This document shows positions 1 through 10,890 of a stretch of 64,000 nucleotides of DNA, piece after piece. Origin of the DNA: Lasioglossum baleicum (lineage: Eukaryota; Arthropoda; Insecta; Hymenoptera; Halictidae). The stretch covers positions 8,308,001 through 8,372,000 of the forward strand of contig NC_134930.1 of assembly GCF_051020765.1 (NCBI RefSeq), written 5' to 3'. A program made the position numbers and the translations under genes. How positions within the stretch are numbered: position 1 is the stretch's first letter; each line of letters begins with the position of its first letter. The notes under the pieces were generated by a model that saw only the letters and a list, made by a program, of their open reading frames with translations, did no database searches and was not told the DNA's origin.

Positions 1-335
1 TCATATACAGGGTATGTCCGTTAAGTTATGTCACCATTTTTTAGGCATTTCCGGTGTAATTAAAAAATGTTTTAGACAAAAGTTGCTCAGTACATACTTG
101 GTGAGCTACATGTTCGCATATTCTTAAATCTGAAAAAATGCTTTTTACGTAAAAAAGTAAAGGTCACCTTGACTTTTTTAAATGGCATCACATGCTTTGG
201 ACATCATGGGATTGTTTCTGACGTCGAGACGAATTTAACAGTGTATTACACTATGACCTTGAAATGATCTCAAACTCGGAAATTTTGTGCAAACGTAATT
301 TTAATGAAAAATTATTTCGCGCAATATAAATCAAG

Positions 336-614
336 TTATATCAGATGTTCGAACTGCGACCCATCTTCTACGATACAGAGCTCCGCTCTCTCTATTAGAC
401 TTTTCGTTGTCGCCATAATTAGGGCGTCTTGGTTTATGTTATTACATGCAGTTGTTATGCGATTTCGAAGTTCTTGAACATTATTGATTGCTGTATCATA
501 TACAACAGATTGCAGATATCCCCAAAGATAAAAATGCAACGGAGACAGATCTGGAGAACGTGGTGGCCAACGAATTGGACCATACGTTCCTATCCAACGA
601 TTTCTAAACTTAAA
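336..614 (-). pseudogene. Transposase C-terminus, DUF4817 / Tc-mariner-like
   Basis: Read on the minus strand this gives a continuous stretch with RWIGTYGPIRWPPRSPDLSP, then LHFYLWGYLQS, then NVQELRNRI, ending in GSQFEHLI and a stop. The PPRSPDLSPxxFYLWGxL block and the terminal FEHL are hallmarks of the insect transposases often annotated as DUF4817 or Tc3-like; the D of SPDLSP lies near the third catalytic acid of the DDE/D nuclease. Only about 90 C-terminal residues remain, with no start and no N-terminal helix-turn-helix. Upstream it runs into an A/T run near 610. This is known family knowledge plus direct reading; the exact superfamily assignment is tentative. Confidence 0.8.
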
Positions 615-654
615 AAAAAATTAAAACATAATACAAAAATCTAATACAAAGAGC

Positions 655-703
655 GAAGTTCTGTATCATAGAAGGTGGACCGCAGTTCGAACATCTGATG
701 TAA
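655..703 (+). pseudogene. Second transposase 3' end, opposite orientation
   Basis: The plus strand reads CIIEGGPQFEHLM and then a stop at 701-703, matching the last residues of the minus-strand copy that ends at 336. Only about 13 residues remain in frame. The two 3' ends face away from each other, which is what makes the surrounding DNA palindromic. Confidence 0.7.
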
Positions 704-955
704 CTTGATTTATACTGTAAGAAATAATTTTTCATTAAAATTACGTTTGCACAAAATTTTCAAGTTTGAAGTCAAGGTGATCTTTACTTTTTTACGTAAA
801 AAGCATTTTTTCAGATTTAAGAATATGCGAACATGTAGCTCACCAAGTACTGAGAAACTTTTGTCTAAAACATTTTTTAATTACACTACTGGAGAAATCA
901 CAACTCTCTTGACAATGTTACGATTTCAAATACCTTAGTATCATTTTTACATGAT

Positions 956-1070
956 TTGTCATTGCATATTCGACAAACAATGGGACTCCAACAGGATGGT
1001 TGTCCTGCACATTATGAAAGAATAACAAGAAATGCATTGAATATGCTCGGTAAGCGGCGCGCGATCATCA
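956..1070 (+). pseudogene. Transposase central fragment, DUF4817 type
   Basis: The plus strand reads MGLQQDGCPAHYERITRNAL followed by NMLG. The block QQDGxPAHY carries the second catalytic aspartate of Tc/mariner-like transposases. In an intact gene it lies a few dozen residues before the PPRSPDLSP block found on the minus strand at 500-570, so this is a scrambled piece of the same kind of gene. It is truncated on both sides. Confidence 0.65.
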
Positions 1071-2139
1071 CTACAAACCAATATGGCGGCACGCTTAGCT
1101 GTCAAAACTCTATAAATCGCTCAACTTTAAGCGACCATAACTTCTGAACCATTGATCCTATAGGATCGAAACTTCGATCTGCAGGTTCCCCGGTAAAACA
1201 AATTTACTGGATTACATACCAAATACATAACAATTTATAGAAGAAGTCCGGTAAAGTAACGAGCAGCCCCGTAGTTCAATAAGCATCAGCAAGGAAGCAT
1301 AATGTGAGAACGGCGACATACTAATGGTTTTATGGTTAACAGAATGATTACTAACAGGCGCTTGTTATACGTAGTATCACCGACAGTGTAACACAGAAGT
1401 AATCTTCTTACTGATCTGTTCCCGTCGTGGCGCCCGACCAGTTACAACTTCGTAATCTCATACAACTAACAAGCCGAAGTGTAATGCTAATTGCATCGTC
1501 TCGGAGAGAATGCGTCTGGTGCAGTTACGGCTGGTCGAAGTTCAGCGCGGAACCGACGTACAAACAGCAAGGTTGTTCGATCTTTCTCGCGGCCGAGATC
1601 CCAATTCCGATAGTCAACTTGTAATTACTCCGTTGCAGATGGAATCGAGGAGTTACAGGATTCCGGTGTCTTCGGAGTTCGGCGAAGTTATTAGGTGAAC
1701 GGCAGCCCCATAAATTCATTGTCGGGAAAATTGCTAACTTCGTGAAACGCGACCGTACGCTATTTTCAATTTGCAATTTATGCAGATGGATTCGTATCGA
1801 ACCCGAGTTTCCCCGATCGTCGCTGGCAGAACGGTTCGAAAATTGAACGAACTTTTTAGCACGTTGTTCTCCTCGCGCAATCAGCCCGCTACGATGCTAT
1901 AATTTCATTTCTAACAAGTTTGTCTTCTACTTCCGGGCGGAGTGGCGCGGCGCAGCGTTCCTATTATACGTACGCGTATAAACTAGTTATTGGTCAATTT
2001 GGAATAATTATTTGTTATACCATTATGAATAATTCTATCAATCTTTGTGCCAGTAATTGTCCAGTACGGTAGAACACATCGTTGGCGAGATTAATTCGTT
2101 GAACTTGTTGCTGGAAACAGTGTCGTCAGGGAATACATT
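1071..2139. other. No feature recognised
   Basis: Short open frames occur on both strands around 1430-1770, but none resembles a known protein. I see no repeat shared with the rest of the window. Confidence 0.4.
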
Positions 2140-2302
2140 TACCCTCTTTCTGCTAGTAGCGAATTAGTCGCGTGATATTGTGATACACGGACGACAGAGA
2201 TGAAACGTGTCACGTGACCGGGCCGTGACGGAAGCGTGGGGGAATAGCATCTTAGAAGGGGAAGGTAGAGTCAGGAGACAAGTTTTAATCTGGCGACTCT
2301 GG
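2140..2302 (+). repeat. Dispersed repeat A, unoccupied copy
   Basis: It contains ACCCTCTTTCTGCTAGTAGC, then CGTGTCACGTGACCGG, then GAAGCGTGGGGGAATAGC, ending at GGCGACTCTGG. The same blocks in the same order occur at 21069-21088 plus 21794-21941, and on the minus strand at 51762-51912. In the 21 kb copy the CTAGTA here (TA at 2157-2158) is split by a 705 bp element. Confidence 0.8.
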
Positions 2303-2540
2303 CTAGAAGTGGATCATCTACACTTAAATACTTGAATGTAGCCATTTTAAACATTGAACAAAAAATGTCTAGTTTCAGTACCACAACTACAGTATTTTAC
2401 GTTCAAGTGCCACACCCCACCTTACCTTGTTTTTCACGTTCAAGGTCAATTTTGCGGAGGTTTCTTACGTCATTTTCGACTAAATCGGGGGTGTAGAATC
2501 GCGCTATGATGTCCACGACATATAATTTTGTGACACCTTG

Positions 2541-3250
2541 TACAGTAAAATCGCGATATTTCTCCGCGATCTTCTACCCAGAATTTATTTTAGTGCCCTA
2601 CCCACTCCACTATCGGTCAACGCCGCAGGGCGGCGATGATTGATCTCGGCTTGAGTATATCGGTGTGAACCACTACTAATTCAATTAAAAAACTTCATTA
2701 TTTATCATTATTTCTTTATGGGACTTTCACCAACTTATTTCTGGCATTTTTCTGATTAAAATTACACCAAACACGATATAATTTCAACTGTATTTAGTGG
2801 TTTAATCGACGATGAAAGTTTCGGGCGTAAGTAAGGACAGCGCATGGGAAAGAAAGAGACGCGGACAGTCACCGTCGCCGACACAGTTCGAAGGCCCGCG
2901 TGTGTGCTGTCCTTCTTTGCGCCCGAAACTTTCATCGTCGATTAAACCAGTAAATACAGTTGCAATTATATCGTGTTCGGTGTCATTTTAATCAGAAAAA
3001 TGCCACAAAAAAGTTGGTGAAAGTCCCATAAAAAAATATTGATAAATAAAGAAGTTTTATAATTAGATTAGTAGTGGTTCACACCGATACGCTTCAGCCG
3101 CGCGATCCGTATTTACATGCTGTCCTTTTCTACGATCGGCTTCGTTTGTACTCTCGGCGCGAAAGACGCAGTCATAAAAAAATAGTGTCCCTACACGATA
3201 TTTCTCTGTGCAGAACACAGCCGTTGGCAAAATATGGCGACTTTACTGTA
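2541..3250. mobile_element. Palindromic TACAGTAAA element (pogo/Tc-mariner-like MITE)
   Basis: The ends are TACAGTAAAATCGCGATATT and, inverted, TACAGTAAAGTCGCCATATT, so TIRs of about 20 bp with TA as likely target. Inside, two long arms mirror each other: about 2658-2835, from TATCGGTGTGAACCACTA to GATGAAAGTTTCGGGCG, against about 2925-3095. They are separated by an unpaired centre of about 90 bp. No coding capacity. Related copies lie at 24815-25221, 31791-32209 and 48185-48632, with a fragment at 19585-19655. Confidence 0.85.
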
Positions 3251-4565
3251 TCATTTATATTTAACCCTTAGAATGGTCACTCAGACTCATCACTAAAAAT
3301 TGCTGTACCATTATTCACAATTTTGTTTACACTATTAAACATGCTGGTCTTTGATCAATCACTACACATTTCAGTATTGCATGAGGTATTATAACAATTT
3401 CATATCCATAAAATGAAAGAAATCATTCACAATGGAATTATTTTAGGTCGGAAGAAATGTTTAATTGTCGAATTAAAATAGCTAAAGGGTTTTTTCACTT
3501 CAACAAGTGCTGAACGAATAATGCGTTCCACAGTTATTAAACTCGTCTCCTAGAGTTTCTACAAGCTCAATAAATTCGTTGCAATATTTGTGAAACTATA
3601 GCTATTGAATGGACGCAACGGGAGGAAGGTATTTAAGAGAGGAAAATCGCGCGTGAAGCGAGATATCTTGTATACTCTATACCTATGCGAATCGACTGTC
3701 ACACAGTTTGACATAATCGTGTTATCTTGCGCGCGGCATACATGCATACGCGCGTAATTTATTTCGCAAACCATATACCTTGTCCTTATATCGCTAGTTT
3801 TAGCATAAAAGCTTAAATGATCACGGCAAGTATTTTAATGAAACTTGTCAAAATAACTGTTTCTGAGATTACCATCGCGTGTTAGCACGCCGCCGTTAAT
3901 TACGATATCAATCTGGTAATTACTTTGATGTCGAAAATTAATTCGTAACTGCGCTACCTGAATTTATGCAATATAGGTACCCTGTATGGAGTAGGTTCTA
4001 ATTAATTTTCTAAATAACGCATCGGGTTATGTATAAACGTGAACATGAGAAACACAAGGCGTAAAATTAATCTAAATATTACCTTTAATGATTGATACAG
4101 ATTTAACTTTCAGTGCAAATATATTAGTTTACAATATCATAGTTGTGTAAATTCATTGGATTCACATACGTATCAAAAACATGTCTTCTAAATAAAAATT
4201 GTTTTTCAGTGTAACTTTCTCAAGATATACATAAAAGTGATTTATCATACAGGATTTGAGAAAACCTTATATTATAATATTCTTTAATTACAACAATCTT
4301 TGTTGCAAACGTATCGGTTGACTAAAATTCGAACAAAATCAAAACAACGTCCAAAGCTTTAAAACTTTCATGAGTGTAGTCCCAATTTTATATTTTCTTT
4401 AATTTACAATTCTATTATTTAAACTCTCGTCTTTTTATGAACATACGCGAATCGATATATTATTATCTCTGGATTGTGAATCTTTTTGCAAATTCTCATT
4501 CATTACCATTAATTTTTGTTAAACTGAGAACGAAGTAATAAAAATTTTACCGTAATCATCGCGTA
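3251..4565. other. AT-rich DNA without a recognisable feature
   Basis: Only short open frames. No repeat seen elsewhere in the window and no inverted repeats of note. Confidence 0.4.
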
Positions 4566-5105
4566 TACAGGGAGGTCCGTTTGAATAAGGACACCTAAAT
4601 ATCTCTTCAGGTTATTGTGATGCAAAAAATATTTGTTACGTAAGAAGGGATGCGGCGCGGCGAACGGCCGTACTAATGGCGAGCGCCACTGGCGGCAACT
4701 CATGTCTGGCGAAGATATTTTGCTTTTTGGTTCGAAAAAACGTCGACGTTGCAAACTTTAAAGGGTGGTTTCTCAAGATAAAAGTCTGCTGTATCGCATG
4801 ATACAGTTAGATTTTACGTCGGACCCTTATTTTTTAAGATAAACTGAAAAATATCCAGCTGATCTATTAATCGTGAATTTTTTTCCGTGTAACATTTTGT
4901 TTATTTTCTCGTTTCTTTGTTACAAGAAATGTAAGCTTATGTTATTTTGTTGTTTTTCATTCTTCAATAAGCCCCTTTTCATTTCCCATCAGTTTTAACT
5001 CCATAAACTAATATTTTATACTTCTAAATTGTGAATGTTTTCTTTAAAATCCGTATCAATGCCTCCGATCGGAAACATTCTGCCAGGGGTTGTATAATCC
5101 CAGGC
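4566..5105. repeat. Dispersed repeat D (continuous copy)
   Basis: It runs from GGGAGGTCCGTTTGAATAAG through GGCGAGCGCCACTGGCGGCA and CTCAAGATAAAAGTCTGCT to CGGAAACATTCTGCCAGGGG. The second copy is split between 20249-20440 and 20790-21030. Here AAAAATATCC is followed directly by AGCTGATCT, whereas the 20 kb copy has about 350 bp of palindrome arm between those two points. Confidence 0.8.
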
Positions 5106-5289
5106 CGTGAAAGCCTCAAATCTCTGATAACCATGAGATCGGTGTCTCCAGTGCGTTAATGTGAAAAAAGTACTGTCCAACTTATACGTTGTCCCAACCT
5201 TTACGACAGTCCCTTACATTATTGTAGCATTCTTATCGCATATTGTTATCAGAAGGAGATTTTCCCGAATCGCATTAGAAACAGGTATC

Positions 5290-5800
5290 CTCTAGTATCT
5301 CGAGTTACTCGTTCCACGAAGATCGCGTTTCCCCCGCATCGATTGTCTGAAGGCTATCGAATCCACGCCACCTGCCGAACCGAGGCGCAGAATTGAGACA
5401 TTTCAGAAGGCAGAACGCAGTTTCGTGTAATTTGCCGCATAATCGAATGGGATCTCTAGATGCGACGTTAAGACCACGAACGTCCGCGGCATGAGGCATT
5501 TTCGCGCGATGCGAGGCGACGCGACGTTGGGAACCTCGGGTCCAGCTCGACGAGGTCGAGAACCTTATTTCCAGGTAATAGCGCCGGAAATGTGGCACGA
5601 CGGTTGATAATGGCGGGCCAGGAGGTTCAAGACGAACGAAATTGCGAGCTTTGTTCCCGTCAACCACCCGATGACTCGCTCTCCTGCTCGGCCAGAGCAG
5701 AGCTCACGCAGAACTGACCTATCATACAGTCTCTTTTGTTCTTCCTCTTTCCCGAGAAATTGATTGCTTTTGACCACGATTTCTCGCGTTTTGTTTTGAT
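5290..5800. other. GC-rich island, no gene identified
   Basis: Base composition is clearly richer in G+C and CpG than the flanks. A 120-codon open frame on the minus strand (5305-5667) has no recognisable domain and overlaps another frame. It could be a control region or an exon; I cannot tell. Confidence 0.3.
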
Positions 5801-5878
5801 TCAGATACAGAGTCGTTCACATGGAAATACGGGAAATTTAATCAATCGCTTCACGATATTAAAAATTGTTTAAAATAC

Positions 5879-6160
5879 GGCGTGTCCCAAAAATGTTGTA
5901 CTTTCTTGGCGAAAATGTTTTCCCGACTTTATTAACGAGTCATTAACGAAAAACATGAACTAATCAGAGTCGGCGTTGGCCGAACTGGAATCCGTCCGCT
6001 GTAGCCGCGTCCTGATTGGTCCGAGTTTTCCGTTAATAACTCCGCCGCTTTCGTTAATAACAAAGCCGCGAAGAACATTTTCACAAAAGAAAATGTCGCT
6101 TCAACTGATCTGAGGAGTCATCCCTTTCAAAGAAGTACGACATTTCTGGTACACCCTATA
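5879..6160. mobile_element. MITE family E, full copy
   Basis: The ends are GTGTCCCAAAAATGTTGTAC and, inverted, GTGTACCAGAAATGTCGTAC, imperfect TIRs of more than 25 bp. The inside is partly palindromic, with GAAAATGTT near one end and GAACATTTTC near the other. Related copies: 26521-26723 (left end lost) and 49797-50660 (interrupted). No coding capacity. The ending CACCCTATA resembles the CACCCTGTATA ends of Tc/mariner-type MITEs. Confidence 0.8.
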
Positions 6161-6299
6161 AACCGTCAAATGTGGACCAATAAGGTCCACTTCAGGGTTA
6201 CACTTCTCGATAATTTCCTAATTAACTCACAGATGACGATTGACTTTTGTGTATAAATGTCATTCCTTTAACACTTGTGTAAATTCTTTATTTTCATTC

Positions 6300-6345
6300 T
6301 TCGGAACAGTGGATTTTATGCATTTATGACAAAATTGAATTGATA
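6300..6345. repeat. Fragment of the TAGACTGCGG MITE family
   Basis: GTGGATTTTATGCATTTATG followed by ACAAAA matches the inverted end of the MITEs at 11752 and 26953 with one change. The second end was not found. Confidence 0.4.
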
Positions 6346-7030
6346 ACATACAAAACTGTGAAGATATTAAAAGAGTACCACAATATTGCTACGTTATTTT
6401 CGACGTACTAAAACTATGAAAAGAAAAAGTTTATTTTTCTTAACTCACTGTTCCTCGAAACGAACTCGGAAAATGTGAATTTTGCCTAAAAGACCGCACC
6501 TGTGAAATGATCGGCATTTCCAGACGTTCATTATCAGCTTCAACTAATAGAGATGTTCCTAATATCCTAAGAATACGTTTCCAATATACTAAGGAACGTC
6601 TTTCGCAAGGTTTGCATGGTACCCTAACGATAAATTGATTAGCAAGCTCGAGGCGAAACATCCCCATCATTTCCTCTCCTCAATCTCCAGCTCGTCAACT
6701 CTTAACTACTATGGTCGCAACCCTGATCATTCAGGATAGGGAGATTCTTATCGACAATCTCACAATTATTCCAACTTCACGACGGATCACCGAGAACGTC
6801 GATACTCAAGATATGTCCATATTTAGCGAGCTATGATTAATCGCATTATCTGACCCAGGTGTATAAACGTGCACAGACCACTTCGAGATCTAAATAATTC
6901 ACGATAATCGATTATTCATAGCTCAACGACAATAAGCAGAACCGCAATTTCAAAAAAAAAGAAAATCGAAGCGTCACGTCATTTTCAATTCAGAAAATTC
7001 GTACGCTGTTTGGACAATATCCAGCTGCTA
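6346..7030. other. No feature recognised
   Basis: Mixed-composition DNA with short unrelated open frames only. Confidence 0.35.
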
Positions 7031-7620
7031 TCATGCTCGCGTGTCCCCAAAAGCAGAGACAATTATATCGTTCGTTTCAGAGACGTTAGCCCGTGTTACA
7101 ACAGATTCAATCAAACTCGGTCGCGTTTCTGGTATCTGGTTGGTACGATCGGCGAGTGAACCTGTCCCGGCCGGCGACGACGGAGAGGACTATAACGGCG
7201 ACACGCGTTATGGCTGTTTAATCGCGGGGCTCGATCGCGAGAACATCGCGGCCGTATACTGGAAAAAAAAACTTGCGGGCTCGAGCGTGCGGAAAGAGTA
7301 ATCGCCTGTCGTCGGCCATGATCTCCCGGCCCGTCGAAATCGTTTTCGGTGAGAACGAAACGGTGTTTTCGTGCCGGCCGTGTAAGCATGCAGGAAGTTC
7401 TGCTCGCCTCCGCCCCCGCAAACGCCTATTCTTCGTCGGCCACCGCCGCGCCAACGTTCGTGGCTGCGGGAAGGAAAACAAGAACTCACGCGATGGAACG
7501 CAACTTAAGCCTAGAACAATATTCTACAGGGTGCAAAGAACAGGTCCCGGCTAGTGGATTGTCGTGCACCATTCCAAATTCTGCTCGGTAGCGCAGCTTG
7601 TGCAAGAGACACTCTCAAAC
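7031..7620. other. GC-rich island, no gene identified
   Basis: Rich in CpG, with open frames of 80-98 codons overlapping on both strands, as expected from GC-rich DNA with few stops. None has a domain I recognise. A control region or an unannotated exon are both possible. Confidence 0.3.
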
Positions 7621-7661
7621 GTACCAGGTTGTACCTGGGAATACATGAGGAATACAATGTT

Positions 7662-7757
7662 CCCGTGATTGTAGTGACTTTCGCGTACGCGGATGATGTG
7701 ACTTTTTTATCCCCACCACTAGGGGGTTCCCCCTTGGGCGGTCGACCGCGCTACAAA
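7662..7757 (+). repeat. Dispersed repeat C, copy 1
   Basis: It shares GTGACTTTCG, TATCCCCAC and GGTTCCCCCTTGG, then a CGGTCG block, with 19386-19480 in the same order. Read on the plus strand it gives FAYADDVTFLS, reminiscent of a reverse transcriptase YADD box, but the second copy does not keep those residues, so coding is doubtful. Confidence 0.6.
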
Positions 7758-7758
7758 G

Positions 7759-8003
7759 TAATTAAGGATGTTTTGGAGGTATACAATGGGAGACAAAAGT
7801 ACAAGAAATTCGAAATCCATCAATATATTGGCAATGAAAGCCATTCATGAGTATATTTTGCATTAAACTTTTGCGAATACTGTACCCTCTGTAGCTATAT
7901 TCAATGGTCTACACTTGTCGCGTTTCCATGCTACTGAGAGACAATACGATTTTTCAAAAATTTTGTTGCGTTTTTCTATACCTCCAAGAACATCCTTAAG
8001 GTA
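7759..8003. mobile_element. Small MITE with AAGGATGTT ends
   Basis: TTAAGGATGTTTTGGAGGTA near the left edge is matched, inverted, by TTAAGGATGTTCTTGGAGGT at the right edge (about 7975-8003). It directly follows repeat C. No coding capacity. Confidence 0.6.
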
Positions 8004-8257
8004 TTAGGATGTTTAAATTGGGGTTTTATGATACTCGATGTATCATTCTCAGGTATGGAATAGCATTAGTACAATACAACAATTTCTCGCTTAGCACCCT
8101 TGTTTACCTAGGATCGTCGTTTACACTTGGAAAAGTTATCCAAGAAATCTATATTCGGCACACACGTAAAAAAACGTAGTACCATTTCGTTTCCCTCGAG
8201 GTTTTCACATCAATCGCGGACGCTCTCAAAAAAACCATAACTATTTTAACATTTTAC

Positions 8258-8445
8258 CTACCGAAAGCCTATTATGTAATAGGATTTTCAATAATTGTGC
8301 TGCATCAAAGGAAAGCATAGAATTTTCTTTTACATTGCAATCTTAAATGAAACTATTAGATGACGTTATTGACAGTGACTTGTTAGTTCACAATGAAAAT
8401 TGCTGTTGCTATTGAAGGTTTCATTAAAAAGTGTTTAGCCATGTA
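8258..8445 (+). repeat. Dispersed repeat B, left part, interrupted by mariner
   Basis: This block, with the continuation at 9399-9455, matches 17866-18101 in reverse complement. Shared words include ATTTTACCTACCGAAAGCCT and GGATTTTCAATAATTGTGCT. At the 17.9 kb copy the two parts are joined at a single TA, so this is the occupied site of the mariner that follows. Confidence 0.85.
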
Positions 8446-9398
8446 TTAGGTCAATCGGAAAGTTCTGTCCGTTTTTTTACAAAAAGTAGAGCTTTATTTA
8501 AGAAACAAAATGAAAAAGTACATTAATCAAAATATTGTCCATCATTAGCGATGACTTTTCCCCATCTTTCGGGCAGCAAGCGAATTCCGCGACGAAAGAA
8601 TGAGTCATTTTTGGAGGTTATCCAGTCAGAGATCCATTTTTCGAAATCTTCGTAATAATTAAATCGTTCCTCAGCTAGTGCGTGTGCCATCGACCAAAAC
8701 AAGTGATAGTCAGAAGGGGCACAGTCTGACGAATAAGCCGCATGGGGTAGCATTTCCCAGCGAAGTGCTTCTAACTTTTCTTTGACAACTTTTGTGACGT
8801 TTCGCAAGCAGAATTTCGCAGATGGTTCTTCGCTTTTCAATGTCTCTTGGCTTGGTTTTATATGGGACCCTCTTTACTTCCTTGTAGACCATCCCCAAGG
8901 CTTTTAAACGATCAGAAATGACAGATTGAGCATAATTTAACGCTTCTGCAATTTGTTTTTGCGTTTGACATGGATCTTCATCCACCAATGCCTCCAATTC
9001 TTCGTCTTCGAATACTCGTGGTCGTTCAGAACGCTCTTTGTCCTCTACAGTAAAATCACCATTTTTAAAGCGTCGAAACCATTCTCTACATGTTTTATCG
9101 GAAACAGCATTATCGCCATAAACGTCTACAATCATTCGATGAGCTTCAGCTGCAGTTTTCTTCCAACTGAAGCAAAAGATTAACACTTCGCGCAAATGAC
9201 GCATATTCGGCTCAAATTCCGACAATTTCAATGTAGAAAAAAACGATGTTATTGATGCAAGCGTATATTGTTATGTATTGAATTTTATTGAAAGATGTCC
9301 AAACTAAAAAGTTAACCTTACTTTAGACGTTATAGTTAACGACAGTTCGAGCTACGGCTACTGGACGCTAAACGGACGGAACTTTCCGATTGACCTAA
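8446..9398 (-). mobile_element. Internally deleted mariner element, copy 1
   Basis: A 953 bp element flanked by TA (8444-8445, 9399-9400). The ends are TTAGGTCAATCGGAAAGTTC and its near-perfect inverted partner at 9370-9398, TIRs of about 28 bp. The inside carries a mariner transposase on the minus strand with its middle deleted. Full mariners are about 1.3 kb. The copy at 45135-46087 has the same length, ends and deletion. Confidence 0.97.
8523..9225 (-). pseudogene. Mariner transposase, start lost and catalytic middle deleted
   Basis: The N-terminal half reads REVLIFCFSWKKTAAEAHRM, then CREWFRRFKNGDFTVEDKER, then QTQKQIAEAL and ICEILLA: the paired helix-turn-helix DNA-binding domain of mariners. 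It then jumps, out of frame, to VTKVVKEKLEALRWEMLPHA and SDCAPSDYHLF, ending RWGKVIANDGQYFD. The missing middle (roughly 145-150 codons by comparison with known mariners) includes the TGDEKW and HDN motifs, hence two of the three catalytic aspartates; the D of APSDYH remains. The start codon position reads TTG (9223-9225, minus strand) where copy 2 has ATG. No active enzyme can come from this copy, but its ends could be moved by another source. Confidence 0.95.
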
Positions 9399-9455
9399 TA
9401 CCATAGATTTTTCAAAAGTATGCAATAATCACCGGTCGGTAATGTGTTAATATTA
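9399..9455 (+). repeat. Dispersed repeat B, right part
   Basis: TTCAAAAGTATGCAATAATC and ACCGGTCGGTAATGTGTTA match, inverted, 17866-17911. It continues the block that ends at 8445. Confidence 0.8.
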
Positions 9456-9519
9456 GATTATACGATCTGAACTGTTTTGAGAAGGTAGAGCAATTAGCTT
9501 ACTACAGGATGTGGAAAGA

Positions 9520-10890
9520 AATTTTTAAAAAAATGCAATTGGTCGGAATTGTAGAAAAAATACTAAAAGTTGCATTTTAAACCTTTTTTACGTGGGCCTA
9601 TATTGAAAATTTTAAAAATGCGTTTTGTAGACCTGTGTCAATTATATGCATTGTGAAAGTTTCATCGAAATCGGTTGATGCGGGAAAAAACGCCAGGCAT
9701 TGAAAAACGTAAGAATCCATAAATTTATTGCAGTTGGAGGCCGGAAATCATGACAATCTGAAATTTTTACCATCTTTAAACGTTTGCAGCTCATTGCAAC
9801 GTCGATCGATTTCGACGAAATTTTCAGAATGAACCTGAAAAATATTAAGCAACTTGCAATATTTGTGTTTATACAAAATGTCACGAGGAAAAGAATTAAA
9901 CGAAACAGAGATTAAAATTATCAGTAATTTGCGAAATGAAAATCATTCAGTGGCAAAAATTCCTGAAATTCTTGGAAGAAGCCGTTGTGTACTTTATAAT
10001 TATTTTAAAAATAGTGAAAACTATGGTAAAAAGAATCCAGAAGGCCGACTAAAGTTGATAACTGCACAAGACAGGGTATATTTTACGACATGCATCGAAT
10101 TCTATATTAACGGCACGACAAATTGCGACAGAAACTGGCGTGAAAACAAGTGCCAGGACAGTTCAACGAATAATGAAGGCTTCAAATAATTTAAAAAGGC
10201 GTAAAATTTTGAAAAGACCGCCGCTAATTAACCGTAATACAGAAGTCAGATTAGAATTTGCAGAACAACGCATGCATTGGCGTAAGAAATGGAGGAAAGT
10301 AACCTTTTCTGACGAGAAACGGTTTACTTTAAATGGCCCTGATAATCTAAATTATTATTTTCACGATTTAAGAAAAGAGGAATTGACACTGCAAAGGCGA
10401 CAAATGGGTGGAGGAGGAATGATGATTTGGGCGGCTATAGGATATCATGGAAGAACTGAAATTGAATTTATTTCCACAAAAATAAACAGCAGGAAATACA
10501 TAGATGTTATTGATAAGCACTTGTCAAAACACGCTCAGTCCATAGCCAACCAAAAATACATTTTCGAACAAGGCAATGCAGCTGTGCATTCGGCAAAGAT
10601 AATACAGTCCTACTTTAAAAATAAGGAAATAGACGTTTTACCATGGCCAGCGAGATCTCCCGACTTAAATATCATTGAAAACCTTTGGGGAATACTAGCC
10701 AGGGAGGTTTATTCTCAAGGAAACCAGTTTAGAGTACTGTAGAACAATTGAAAAACTGCGTTGAAATGGTATGAAAGAAAATTAAGCAAAAAACGATTAA
10801 AAACTTGTATAAATCTATTCCAAAAAGAATGTTACATGTCATAAAAAATAAAGGTGGCAACACAAAATATTAATAACCGATAAAAATAAG
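9520..10890 (+). mobile_element. Tc3-like element remnant
   Basis: It contains a decayed transposase (9878-10873) and a 5' leader whose part at about 9530-9690, with GTTTTGTAGACCTGTG and CATCGAAATCGGTTGATGCG, matches the element ends at 57908-58203 and, in part, 55045-55290. At 57.9 kb the sequence starts at ACAGTGGGTGTACAAAGTAT; that terminal block is missing here. The right boundary could not be fixed. Confidence 0.75.
9878..10873 (+). pseudogene. Tc3-like transposase with two frameshifts and a lost catalytic Asp
   Basis: The start ATG is 9878-9880 (MSRGKELNETEIKIISNLRN), beginning the N-terminal helix-turn-helix region. A frameshift near 10085-10130 moves the reading into VKTSARTVQRIMKASNN. 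The nuclease domain follows: VTFSDEKRFTLNGPDNL (first D), MMIWAAIGYHGRTEIEF, FEQGNAAVHSAKII and WPARSPDLNIIENLWG (with the E). In the second block Tc3-type enzymes have QDN; here codon 10572-10574 is GGC, giving QGN, so the second catalytic Asp is gone. A second frameshift near 10733 leads into TVEQLKNCVEMV, a stop, then KNLYKSIPKRMLHVIKNK and the natural end NTKY at 10870. Length matches a full Tc3-like protein of about 330 residues. Confidence 0.9.

Larger units (their letters stand above)
1..940. mobile_element. Inverted-repeat (fold-back) relic of a DUF4817-type Tc/mariner-like element
   Basis: The outer parts (about 1-410 and 655-930) are near reverse complements: the block with the word ATATGCGAACATGTAGCTC on the right is mirrored around 105-125 on the left. 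Each arm carries the 3' end of the same transposase, pointing outward, followed by its 3' flank. The left edge starts with ATACAGGGTATGTCC, like the ends of insect elements of this class. The unpaired centre holds more transposase sequence on the minus strand. The element is dead. Confidence 0.75.

Noticed and set aside
5305..5667. A 120-codon minus-strand gene.
   Set aside because: No domain, overlaps another frame, GC-rich setting. Kept only as part of a GC-rich island.
7554..7850. Reverse transcriptase fragment with a YADD box (FAYADDVTFLS ... VIKDVLEVY).
   Set aside because: The downstream VIKDVLEVY lies within the end of a small inverted-repeat MITE (7759-8003), and the second copy of the upstream repeat (19386-19480) reads CTDN instead of YADD. 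No other RT motif is present.
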